DNA from: Linnemannia hyalina
Taxonomy: Eukaryota; Mortierellomycota; Mortierellomycetes; Mortierellales; Mortierellaceae
NCBI GenBank assembly: GCA_019671135.1
Contig: JAHRHY010000011.1
Coordinates: forward strand, 806,001-870,000
Direction: 5' to 3'
DNA length: 64,000 nucleotides
The translations under genes were made by a program, and so were the position numbers. Within the stretch, counting starts at the first letter, position 1; each line of letters starts with the position of its first letter. The notes below the pieces were generated by a model that made no database searches, was not told the DNA's origin, and saw nothing but the letters and a program-made list of their open reading frames with translations. Shown one piece after another: positions 44,632-54,114 of the stretch.

Positions 44632-45864
44632 ATGGTACGACCACAGTGTCATTAAGGAGGATGTACCATACATCCATAAGGGCGCTCGATACAACCATCC
44701 ATCGATCAACACATCAACACCATAGACCTATCAACCATTGCAGCAACTGGCAATTCAGCAACCATCGCTCTCACCAATGGTCACCCAGTACTTGTGAACT
44801 TGTCCAGGATGATCCATCGCCATCAGCATCAAGTCAACATCAATTTATTTCTGTCTTCCAGCTCAGAGCTCAAAACAGTGAATTGACAAGCACCCAGGAT
44901 CGAATCAGCATTCCGCAAACAGCGGCGCATCACCTCAGCAGGAACTCCTCTTTTCTTGGGTCAGGTTCAGCAATCAATCGGCCTTCAGCATCAGTCAAAC
45001 GATCTGTGGGTCTTTTATTGTGATCCTGACTAGCAAAAGAAGTGCAGGATGGTGTTAGCGATCTGTTCTGCAGGGGCGTCACTATGCCCGATCAGTTTCA
45101 GCGCCGGGATCATGATCAGGTCCAGAGCCAACTCGATCCCTTCAGGAAGCAGGAGACAGGAAGAGGAGACGCCATCCCTGTTTTTTTCAACCTTTTATCA
45201 TCAACCCCACACAAAGGAGAGGAGATAAAACAACGAAGAAGGAAAACAGGATGGCTCCGAGGCGGCTAATTTGAGTTGCGGTCTTAATAACTTTGGTTTA
45301 TTTTGTACTCTCTATATCAATTAGTCCGCTGAAGACCAGACCCAAAAGTCCACCAACGCCATGCGCGAGTTGCGTCTTGAGAAGCTCGTTCTTAACATTT
45401 GCGTCGGAGAGTCCGGAGACAGACTCACCCGTGCCGCCAAGGTTTTGGAGCAGTTGACCGGTCAGACCCCCGTCTACTCCAAGGCCCGCTACACCGTCCG
45501 TACCTTCGGTATCCGTCGTAACGAGAAGATCGCCGTCCACGTCACCGTCCGTGGCCCCAAGGCCGAGGAGATTCTCGAGCGTGGCCTCAAGGTCAAGGAG
45601 TACGAGTTGAAGAAGGCTAACTTCTCCGAGACCGGCAACTTTGGTTTCGGTATCCAGGAGCACATCGATTTGGGTATCAAGTACGATCCCTCCATCGGTA
45701 TTTACGGTATGGATTTCTTCGTCTGCATGAACCGTCCCGGTAACCGTATCACCAAGCGTCGCCGCTGTGTTGCCAAGGTCGGTGCCAACCACCGCGTCAA
45801 CAAGGAGGAGACCATGAACTGGTTCAAGCAGCGTTACGATGGTATCCTTACCAACAAGAAGTAA
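44632..45864 (+). CDS. RPL11: 60S ribosomal protein L11 (uL5)
   Basis: The main exon, 45325-45864, encodes 179 residues, including [57 protein letters not shown] and [18 protein letters not shown], which are unmistakable uL5. It contacts 5S rRNA in the central protuberance. The exon opens in phase with [12 protein letters not shown] before MREL, so a start codon must come from an upstream exon. The best candidate is an ATG-only exon at 44632-44634, followed by the donor GTACGA and a 690-nt intron ending TTAG; this gives 180 aa and the expected Met-Ser N-terminus. An alternative ATG with donor GTGTTA is at 45049; the minimal model starts at 45361. A poly(A) hexamer is 47 nt after the stop. Confidence 0.92.
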
Positions 45865-46308
45865 ATTATGCTTCAAACTTGGTAACAAACGGTGGACATT
45901 TTGCACCCTTGAATAAACGCTTGGATAACTCTCTTCAACAACGATTGCAATCGCGATGGTTCTTCTGTTTGTCTCTGTGCTGTGTATGCTCTATGCTCTT
46001 AAGAATAAGGGATGACCTGTTCATATGTGTGCGGGATACAAAGTCGTCATTGCACCCGTATGACGACGATTGGGCTGTGCTATGATGGTAATTAGTACCA
46101 ACGTTAGATTGAGTTAACTTCATTTCTGAAGAGAAGCCAGTCGGGCAGTGCTTTCATACGTGAGGCCTGTCGACTTTGACCTAGTGAAATAAAAAGGGGA
46201 GTAGACTTTCGACTTTTACTGTTCTCATTCATTGTCACACTCTCTTACATTCCCACACTCACACACAAAGCTTCTACTTTTCTCCATTCTCACAACAACC
46301 AGAAGAAC
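45865..46308. other. Intergenic region
   Basis: 444 bp between tandem plus-strand genes. It holds the RPL11 3' UTR and, from about 46200, the CT/CA-rich leader of the next gene. Nothing else seen. Confidence 0.5.
45912..45917 (+). terminator. Candidate polyadenylation signal of RPL11
   Basis: AATAAA 47 nt after the RPL11 stop codon. Confidence 0.55.
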
Positions 46309-47184
46309 ATGATGTCGGCTCCTCCAAGTTACTCCAAGCTGCCCCCTCCCCAGTACCTGCAGTCCCCCAGTGTCTGTTGCATCACCCTCAACGAAGGCGA
46401 CAAGCTTCGACTCATCGGCGTCCCCAACGAACTCGTCCCTCACATTCGCGCAGGAATTATGCGCAGCTGGGGCAAGATCCAGCGGGAACAAAACTACTCG
46501 GGCGCGCACGAGTTCAAGATGGTGGGAAACCCCTGGTACGGATATGGAGACGACCATGTCCCCGCTCGCCGGTTGGTTGTCGAGGTTGTCAAGACTATGG
46601 CCATGCAGGGGTGGAATTTGGTCCAGAGTGCTGATGTGTCCAAGAAGGAATTGGATAAGGACTCGTTGTTCTTTGAGACGGTCGATCCGAACAGTATCGT
46701 GGGCACCGACTTGATGCAGGTGGATATGTTTTCTATCAGCTTTGGGTCCAGGGATAAGCTGAGGGTTATTGACCCCCCCTCACCGGATATTGTTGGTGTT
46801 GTTCGACAGGCCATCAAGGGTCAATGGACATCTGGGTAAGTTTGGAACGCCATTCATTAGTTGGTTCATTCTGTTGAAAATAACAATACACAGGAAGCAA
46901 GAGACCCAACGACAACTCACGCATTTATGTCTCCTTTTTGTGAACATAGAATAAGTCGCGAGGAGGAAATAAAGGGGGTGTCCATGTTCAAGTTGAACGG
47001 CTACCCTTGGTACCCTCATGCGGAAGAAACAGTCTACTCCCGCATGATGCTCTCTCAAGTCCTGGCGAATTTGCGTGCGTTGGGCTATAAGCTGTATACC
47101 TCTGTCGACATCAGTGCTGGTAATTCAGACGGCAACGATGCCGAGTCCTGGATCTTCCGTCGAGTCGGAAACGCCTGGTCCTAA
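46309..47184 (+). CDS. Uncharacterised protein with two copies of a small unnamed domain
   Basis: Two exons, 46309-46835 and 46950-47184, 253 aa. I do not know an assigned function. Two regions resemble each other. Copy 1 (about residues 62-125) reads AHEFKMVGNPWYG, then an RRLVVEVVKTMAMQGWNLVQ helix, SADVSKKELDKDSLFFETVD. Copy 2 (about 180-250) reads VSMFKLNGYPWYPH, RMMLSQVLANLRALGYKLYT, SVDISAGN...ESWIFRRV. The shared pattern is F-K-hydrophobic-G-x-PWY, a helix, a (W/Y)-x-L strand, S-x-D-I/V-S, and a closing F-F/R block. Between them is SISFGSRDKLRVID, which resembles ITLNEGDKLRLIG near residue 22, so the duplicated unit may be larger. No signal peptide or membrane segment is seen; the N-terminus is Pro/Tyr-rich. 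A cytosolic role is inferred. Confidence 0.8.
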
Positions 47185-47291
47185 ATCGGTTTGTCTTCTG
47201 CGTTCTTGTCTTTTACTTTCTCTTCTCCCTTGAACTGAACATACCCCCAACACTTTCTCGCTATATCATGGTTTTTTTTTACAGCCCCGCG

Positions 47292-47297
47292 AATAAA
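47292..47297 (+). terminator. Candidate polyadenylation signal of the two-domain-copy gene
   Basis: AATAAA 108 nt after the stop at 47184. Confidence 0.4.
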
Positions 47298-47480
47298 ACT
47301 TGCCTCGCATAAGCAATGATATACCCTACCAGTCAACTAACAGTCGACCAACGCATAAACAACGTGGAACACAATAATTTAATATTAAGTAATGTTTTAT
47401 GGAAAATGTAATGATTATGCTGTAGGGGTAAATGGGCGAAATGCTAGAATATGAATGCCGATGAGAAAAGACGTCTACAA

Positions 47481-49154
47481 TTAAACGCGGCCCTTCTCAA
47501 GATCATCGGCTCTGTCAATCTTCTCGGAATGGCTACCAATCGTGCTGGCATCAATGTCATTGCCTGCCGAGAAGGGCTTGCCAATAACTTCGGACGAGGA
47601 CACAACCTCTTCAAGGTCCTTGGGTTCAATCGTGCTGGCACTGTGGGCTGGAACAGCGGTCGAGGCCAGGGAAGGAGTCGAGACGTTCTTGTGGACAGTA
47701 GCAGGACGGACGGGCTTGTCCCAAGGGAGGATGACGAGGGAGAGGAAGAATCCAAAGAGACCCATGGCGACCATGGCAAAGAAGGCGTTATGGAATCCCT
47801 TAGCCAGAGCGGGTCCACCACGAACAGCACCGTCAATGTTTCCGTTGGTCGAGATGGCAATGACGTTCAGGATTGCAAGTCCAAAGGGTGCGCCGAGTTG
47901 AAGACCGGTGTTGTAGAGCGCGCCAACGAGTCCTTGGTCCTTGTTTTCGGCGTCACGGACGGCTGTGATCTGGATGGGGAGGAGGGAGAGACCAACTCCA
48001 AGGATATGGATGATGAATGCGGGGAAGGGGAGGGCCCAGTAACTAGTGTCTTCATTGACAAAGGCGAACATCAGTGCGGATCCAGAGCGGAGGAGGAAGC
48101 CGACGAGGATGAGTGGCTTGAGAGAGAGGCGGGGAAGCATGCGGCCTAGGACTGTAAAGGAAACGACAGCAAGGAGGGCGTGGACTAGGAAGCCGAGGGC
48201 GGTCTTGAGGGGGCTCCACTCGTAGACTTCTTGGAAGGTCATGTTGGCGTAGTAAATGATGCCCTGGAACTTGGCCATGGAGACGAACGCGAGGATGACA
48301 GAGGTGGTGAAGGACTTGAGCTTCCAGATGCGAAGGGGCATTAATGGAGACTGGACGCGAGATTCGATGAAGATGAACAGGGCGATGAGAGCGAGGGCGA
48401 CGACAAAGATGGGGATAGTTTTGGCGTTGCCCCAGCCGTACTCGACACCAGTGATGATGTAGTAGACAATGCCCGTGACACCAGTGGTGGCAGTAATGGC
48501 ACCGAGGTAGTCGACTTTGGGCTTCTCAGTCTTGGCAGGGAGAACGGGGATTACAATGAAACTCAACGCCAGCAGGATCAGGGCAGCAATAGCCGAGATG
48601 CGGAAGATCCAGACCCATCCGATACTAGCAATCAATCCACCGGCCATGAGGATACCAACAACGGCGCCGAGTCCACCAAAAGCACCAAAGATCGAGAAGG
48701 CTTTGGTACGTTCCGGTCCGGCAGGGTAAGTTGTCGCGATCAGAGCCATGGCGGTAGGAACGGTCGCAGCAGCACCCATACCCTGAAGCGCGCGGGCAAG
48801 GATAAACATGATTGGCGAAGTCGAGAAGGAGACGACCAGAGCCCAAAGCGCGAACCAGAAAAGACCAAACATAAACATCCGGCGATGACCAAAGAGATCA
48901 CCAAGACGACCTGAGACGAGCAAGAGACCAGCAAAGGAGATCGTATACGCGTTCAGGATCCAAAGGACTTGTGGGACGGTGAAATGGAGGTCTTGGGCGA
49001 TGGGCAGGATGGCGACGGAGACGGAGGCGCCATTGACAATGTCAAAGAATTGGGCAAAAGATACAACGTAGAGGAGGGCGGGACGGAGTTTTTGGCGCAG
49101 ACGGTCAAGGCCTTTGAGGTCGTCTTGGAAAGGGTTTTGACTGATTTCGGCCAT
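47481..49154 (-). CDS. MFS drug:proton antiporter, DHA2 (14-helix) family
   Basis: Single exon, 557 aa. Fourteen membrane helices are expected. Family marks are FAQFFDIVNGASVSVAILP and ILPIAQDLHFTVPQVLWILN in helix 1 and the following loop, then the MFS motif A block GRLGDLFGHRRMF, then RALQGMGAAATVPTAMALIA (antiporter motif C region). The C-terminal 65 residues are hydrophilic, Ser/Asp/Glu-rich and cytosolic. Members export drugs, toxins or basic amino acids against a proton gradient; the substrate here is unknown. The absence of introns is unusual beside its neighbours and may reflect recent gain or retroposition, but intronless DHA2 genes are common in fungi. Confidence 0.92.
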   Translation of the reverse strand: MAEISQNPFQDDLKGLDRLRQKLRPALLYVVSFAQFFDIVNGASVSVAILPIAQDLHFTVPQVLWILNAYTISFAGLLLVSGRLGDLFGHRRMFMFGLFWFALWALVVSFSTSPIMFILARALQGMGAAATVPTAMALIATTYPAGPERTKAFSIFGAFGGLGAVVGILMAGGLIASIGWVWIFRISAIAALILLALSFIVIPVLPAKTEKPKVDYLGAITATTGVTGIVYYIITGVEYGWGNAKTIPIFVVALALIALFIFIESRVQSPLMPLRIWKLKSFTTSVILAFVSMAKFQGIIYYANMTFQEVYEWSPLKTALGFLVHALLAVVSFTVLGRMLPRLSLKPLILVGFLLRSGSALMFAFVNEDTSYWALPFPAFIIHILGVGLSLLPIQITAVRDAENKDQGLVGALYNTGLQLGAPFGLAILNVIAISTNGNIDGAVRGGPALAKGFHNAFFAMVAMGLFGFFLSLVILPWDKPVRPATVHKNVSTPSLASTAVPAHSASTIEPKDLEEVVSSSEVIGKPFSAGNDIDASTIGSHSEKIDRADDLEKGRV

Positions 49155-51153
49155 CGTTAATGTTCTTTGAACGGGAGACTTGACAATTGAAAAGGATATG
49201 TTATAGGAAGTTTGTGTGTGTAGGTAGAAATAATTAGAGGATACGCAGGGGAATCAGTAGAAGAAGGAGGAGAGGAGAAGACCGTTATTGTTATTGCTGA
49301 AGATGATGGATAGGAAAAAAGTGGACAATTGGCCACTCTTTATAATTTTTTTGCGTTGGGTTGAAGCTGTCGATTGCGTAGGTTTGTCATCCAGCCATTT
49401 TCTTTTTTGTTTGTGCCTTTCTTACCCCACTCTCTCCCTCTCCTCTCTCTGACTGGGCGAACAAAAAAGAGAAAAGAGAGAGCGTGTGCTGGAAAAATAA
49501 ACATTTGAGAGACCGCGATGACAAATTTTGTTATGGATAGAGTTCACCTGGCAAAGAAACTACGTCTGCGCATTCAAAGCAAATACTTCATCGCAACAAC
49601 AACTTCTCCCCCTCCTCCTATTTGTTCATTGATTGCTAATTGACCTCTTTTTTTTTTGGTGGCGAGCGGCAAAAGGTATTACCCCTCCTATCAGTCATAT
49701 CGATGGTCGAATGTTCCTTCTTTTATTCTCCTCTGCGCATCCGATTTTTATTTACTCTTCCAGTGCAAACCTTTCCCTTCTCTTCCATGATGCCATTTGT
49801 TCCGTACCAAGTACTTTTTTTTTCACCTTTGAAATGTCGTGATCTCGCCATGGCTAGCTCCCGTTCTCCCGGAGGTCCAATAGGAGAGGACGAACGTTTC
49901 TTTTTTTTTTTTTTTTTTCCTTTTTTTGCCTTTTCTTGCCTTTGACGCCCAGCTGCGAGTTTCCATGCCTCCCAGAAAAAGAATATTACTTTTATTGACT
50001 TTTGCGAACAGCAAGAATAGCAACCGAAGCGAGCGTGCTGAGATACATCGCCATGCTTTTGCTGAAAGGGTTCGTGGCAATAAACCTTCCTATCGAGGAA
50101 AAAAGGCATGCGCTCAATTAATACTTCAAAATGAAGCTTAACAATTCTTTTGTTGTTTGTATCTCCTGCACGTTTTTTTTTAAGCTTGGGACATTCTCTT
50201 CCGTTTGTCGTGCCAGTACATACCTGGGTCGTGTATGAGTGTACAAGAGTTATTTTGAGCACAGACGACATAGAAGAGAGAGGGGGCTTAACCATTCAAG
50301 TAAGAAAAAAGTGCGGCGTGTGGGACCTCTATTTCCATTTCCCTCTCGTCCTTGCTTTCATGATGGGATGGATGAGAACGCCATTTTCTCCAGGACGGCG
50401 CCAATGGTTCCTAGAAGTACCAGCCGTGGATATGTTAGAGACTTGGTAAGTAATTCGAACACTGGATCTTGTAGCCTCTTCCTGATACCTTTTTCACGCC
50501 GCCCACTTTGTTCTCTAGGCGTCTTCACATTGAAATAAAGAAAAGGGGAACGCGTTTGTTTTGATAGTAAGGACTTACGCATCATTTTTTCTCTTGGTGA
50601 TGTCTGTCTACGTTTTGAATGCTGCTTTTTTGAAGAAAGCAGTCCAGTCCTTGTCTTTTACGAACGAAACCCAGACTCCCGTTTCCAATTCCTGACGCTA
50701 CCCCCCCATGAACTCAGACCGGTGCTCAAACACCGCCTTACCTCAATTCCATTCCAGAAACCAGTCCCACTCCACCTCTCCCTTCCAAAAATTTTAAAGG
50801 CTGAAAAAACACTTTTTTTTTTCTAATCTCTTAAGCACACTTGTGTGTTTTTTCGGGTGGACTGCTTGCACAGTTTTTGTGCTTGTGGTCTGCCTATCGG
50901 GTAGACAACACTTTGCCTCACGCGACCGTTTTGGTTTATGTGAAGTCGGACTTTCTATCTGCTCGAGAGCAAAGACCTACTCTTAATCGCTTGCTGAGTG
51001 CAAATCAATGCCTCAGTGAGTTTCATATGTAAGGCATATCCCCCTTCTATTCTTATTCAAACAACATAAAGAACAAAAAAGAAAAAAAAAAGAAAGGAAG
51101 TAGAAAAGTAGAGATGAGAAGAAGAGGTTTTTTTATTTCATGGATACATGTCG
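49155..51153. other. Gene-poor region with a possible spliced short transcript
   Basis: 2.0 kb between two tandem minus-strand genes. Long T-runs occur near 49650, 49815, 49905-49930 and 50815. A plus-strand frame near 50361-50570 can be joined across a GT-AG intron (50446-50518), reported as a finding. No conserved protein or RNA gene was recognised. Confidence 0.5.
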
Positions 51154-53643
51154 TCATGATCGTTCTTCTTTCAGCTGAGCATTACAGACTTGTTCATCCT
51201 GGACCGTCAGAAAAAGGGCAGCCAGAAACGCATCCATCGTAGAAACAGACACCTGGACATCCATGAGAAAAAGTAAACGCAGCCTGGAGTCAATACAAAA
51301 GTATTCACAAAGAAAAACAAACAAAGAAGAAAAGGCGTCAAGAGGTTGAGATAATGACCATACCTGCAGGTGATTGGCATGGGCAAGGAAGGGCAACTTG
51401 CGAATGGCACGGCCACTCATCCCTTGGGCTAATTCTGATATCCGCTGCAAGTCCATCGCCTGCGATATGAGATGGGCGTTTTCTGGATTGTTGTATGTGC
51501 TGATATTCCAGATGTCTTTACGCTCCGGGAGTGGGTGCTATGTATTATCATTTGCGTGTCGTTAGTTTAGGTGAGACGCATAGGAATATCTTTGAGCACT
51601 TGAGGTAAGAAAGAAGTTACTTACCTTGGCGTGGATAATCCCTGCTCGTCCAAGCTCATTGAGACTAGAGCACAGAATAGTGTAAATAGCCTTGGATGGG
51701 GGGAGTCCAATATACATCTTGATGTCCGCGCGGTCAATAAAGGCGATATCTGAAAGATCAACCAAAAAATATATGCGATGGCGTTAGCTTTACTTTCATC
51801 CTCATTCTGATCTGTCAAGTTCATTACATTGCGACTGTCAAAGAGTAACTGCTTACCAATAGCTTCGGTGATATTTGAAGTGGTCAGTACCAATACATTC
51901 TTCCTTCTCTTTAGTCGATCGATTTGTGTGAGGAGAGCATTGACGACCTATAGACAAGCAAGAAATGAGTTGGTTCGCGGCCTTCAACAACACCCACACT
52001 TCTTCTCACTAATAAGCACATCCTTCAAATGCATGATCATAGTTACCCTTATCGAGTCCGATGGTTCATTTCCTGAAAGGGCAGCTTTTCTTGCCGCTGC
52101 CAAACTCTCCACCTCATCTATCATAGTCCATTGACAAGTTAGTGTCACGTTCCACTTGCTTCATTGTCATGTTTCCAGTTGGTATGGCATAACTATGCTT
52201 ACCGATGAGGACACAGACAAAGGTATCGTCGTCGTCGACCATCCTCCAGATCTGATCAAACATGCGATGAACCAGCTTTCCGCTCTCCGAGAACCACTTG
52301 CTAAACAGACTGTGGCAGTTGATCTCCAGCAACTTTGTGAAGTGGAATCTGTTTACACCAAGAGCGACACCTGCAGTTAATAATGCTCCACCCTACCTCC
52401 AAAAAAGTTGCGAGGAAAGATCATAGAGCCAAGTCAATCATTGCAGAATAAAGTACCTCCGGGATAGCCGAATGCCCAATGTCTGGGCTAATCCGCGACA
52501 AAGAGACGTCTTTCCAGTACCAGGAGGTCCGTGAAGCAGCACGACTCTACGCGAAAAAATGAAGGGAGAATAAGATAACCATAATTAATTTCCGCATTCA
52601 TTTCCTTGTCTAAAACAAGACGATGGTGTGCATTCGCCTAAGCCTTACCTGTTCCATGATACAAGATGTGGATTGACGTTCCTGTCTGAGAACAAGATTG
52701 TCGTGTATACATATTCCAGCAATTTGACCTCCAACCGATCCTCAAAGACCAAGCTATATGTTTTCGCGAATATCAGGAGGAGACGTTAGTCAGGGTAATA
52801 CGCAGAAGAAAAACGACGTCGTGCATTTCAGTTGAGCATGACGACTGGGACTTACCTGTCCCAGACACCTTCCAGCTCCTCACATGGCAACGTCCAATGA
52901 TGCGCCATCATCACCGGTTCGTCCATATCTCCCGATCCAAAGTCGCCGTACTCCTCGACAGCGCCCTGCCTCTGAAGCTGATACACATGGATCGACAGTT
53001 CCACATCCCTTGTTACAAAACTCTGAGCATTTTCTTCGTCGTCCCATAATTGTCCTCGTACATTATTTGTAGACTCCTGCCCTGCTTTTTGTTCCGGATC
53101 GACATCGTCATCATCGTGGTGCTGTTGGCTGGACGAGGACATGGTTGCATCGGTTGCTGCGTTGTACGAGCTCGTCCTCCTCTTGTCCCGATCGTCTCTC
53201 CTATCAATTCCCGATTTCCTCACGTCTCCCTCTCTCCTTGCCTCTCTGATCCCTGCACGGCTGATGGTATTGGTGGGTCTGTCGCGAAGAATAGATCCGT
53301 ATCCTGAACACTCGCCGATCCGGACGTGTTCCACAAATGTCCTGACCAGCTCATCCTCGCTTTGGCGCATTGTATCAACCGTTTGGAAGCAGGTGATGGA
53401 GGTCATTGTCGAGATAAGGAATGCGCGGATATGGTCTCGCATGATTTCGTAGCGTACTGAGCATTGTGGCGCGAGCCTTGCCTCAACTATGTGCGTAACG
53501 AGAAGAAACAACAGTGTGTGTTTATGAGTGATCCATTTCGAAAGGGTGACTGAATGAACAGTGAGGGATGTGCTTTTTTTTTATTGCGTTGTACCATGGA
53601 GGACTGGTGGTCGTGGCCCTGATTGAGGAAAAGGTGATGTCAT
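51154..53643 (-). CDS. PCH2: Pachytene checkpoint AAA+ ATPase Pch2/TRIP13
   Basis: Ten minus-strand exons: 53643-53595, 53486-52856, 52753-52649, 52546-52457, 52348-52203, 52117-52047, 51947-51857, 51749-51625, 51537-51364, 51252-51154; 526 aa. The hexameric AAA+ remodeller opens HORMA-domain proteins such as Hop1 and Mad2 in meiosis and the spindle checkpoint. Exon 1 ([16 protein letters not shown]) joins [20 protein letters not shown], the family start. The AAA core has Walker [40 protein letters not shown], Walker [47 protein letters not shown] and the C-terminal [15 protein letters not shown]. An acidic, Ser/Arg-rich insertion of about 100 residues (about 75-175) lies inside the N-terminal domain. 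A meiotic gene here implies a sexual or parasexual capacity, as an inference. Confidence 0.95.
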
Positions 53644-54114
53644 GCGAGAAAGTGTATGTGTGCGCAATGCCAATGCAGAGCCAAGGGAGTTAGAAGAAGT
53701 AATGAAAAAGAAAATGAAAAAAAAAGTGATCAAAACGCGAGCCTCTTTTCAGGTACAAAAATTTAACATAATCACTTAAAAAATCCATCCTTCCAAGCTT
53801 CACTTGTCAATTGCTTCTTTCGCCTCTCTACTTTCCTACCTCTATCTACATCTCAGAGCATAAGGTTGACCACCGCCTCCCAGTTTGTTCCTTCACCACT
53901 TCTTTTTTGTTTTAATGCCAATTGCCTCTTCCCACAGAATCATGAGAGGAATGAAATAATGGTTTGTTGCCCATGAGGTTTCCTTGCACGCCACCGTTTT
54001 TTTCTGTTTGAATCAAAAAAAAAAAAAAAAATCCGATCCCTTACTGACCAATTGATCATTTTTATGATGCCATGAAAAAATGGTGGCAATTTCCAGAGAT
54101 TTTTTATTTCGGAT
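53644..54114. other. Short intergenic region
   Basis: 471 bp between the Pch2 start codon and the MFE-2 stop, both on the minus strand. It contains A-runs near 53720 and 54017-54031. Nothing else seen. Confidence 0.5.

Noticed and set aside
45049..45051. Alternative start-only exon for RPL11 at ATG|GTGTTA
   Set aside because: The donor GTGTTA is unlike any other donor used in this window; the ATG|GTACGA at 44632 is a better match. Not fully excluded.
45298..45906. Minus-strand 202-codon frame opposite RPL11
   Set aside because: Antisense shadow of a strongly codon-biased ribosomal gene.
47451..48149. Plus-strand 232-codon frame opposite the DHA2 gene
   Set aside because: Antisense shadow of the DHA2 coding sequence with typical mirrored composition.
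52349..52370. Alternative acceptor in Pch2, adding 22 nt to exon 5
   Set aside because: It would break the frame before [13 protein letters not shown]; the downstream acceptor keeps phase.
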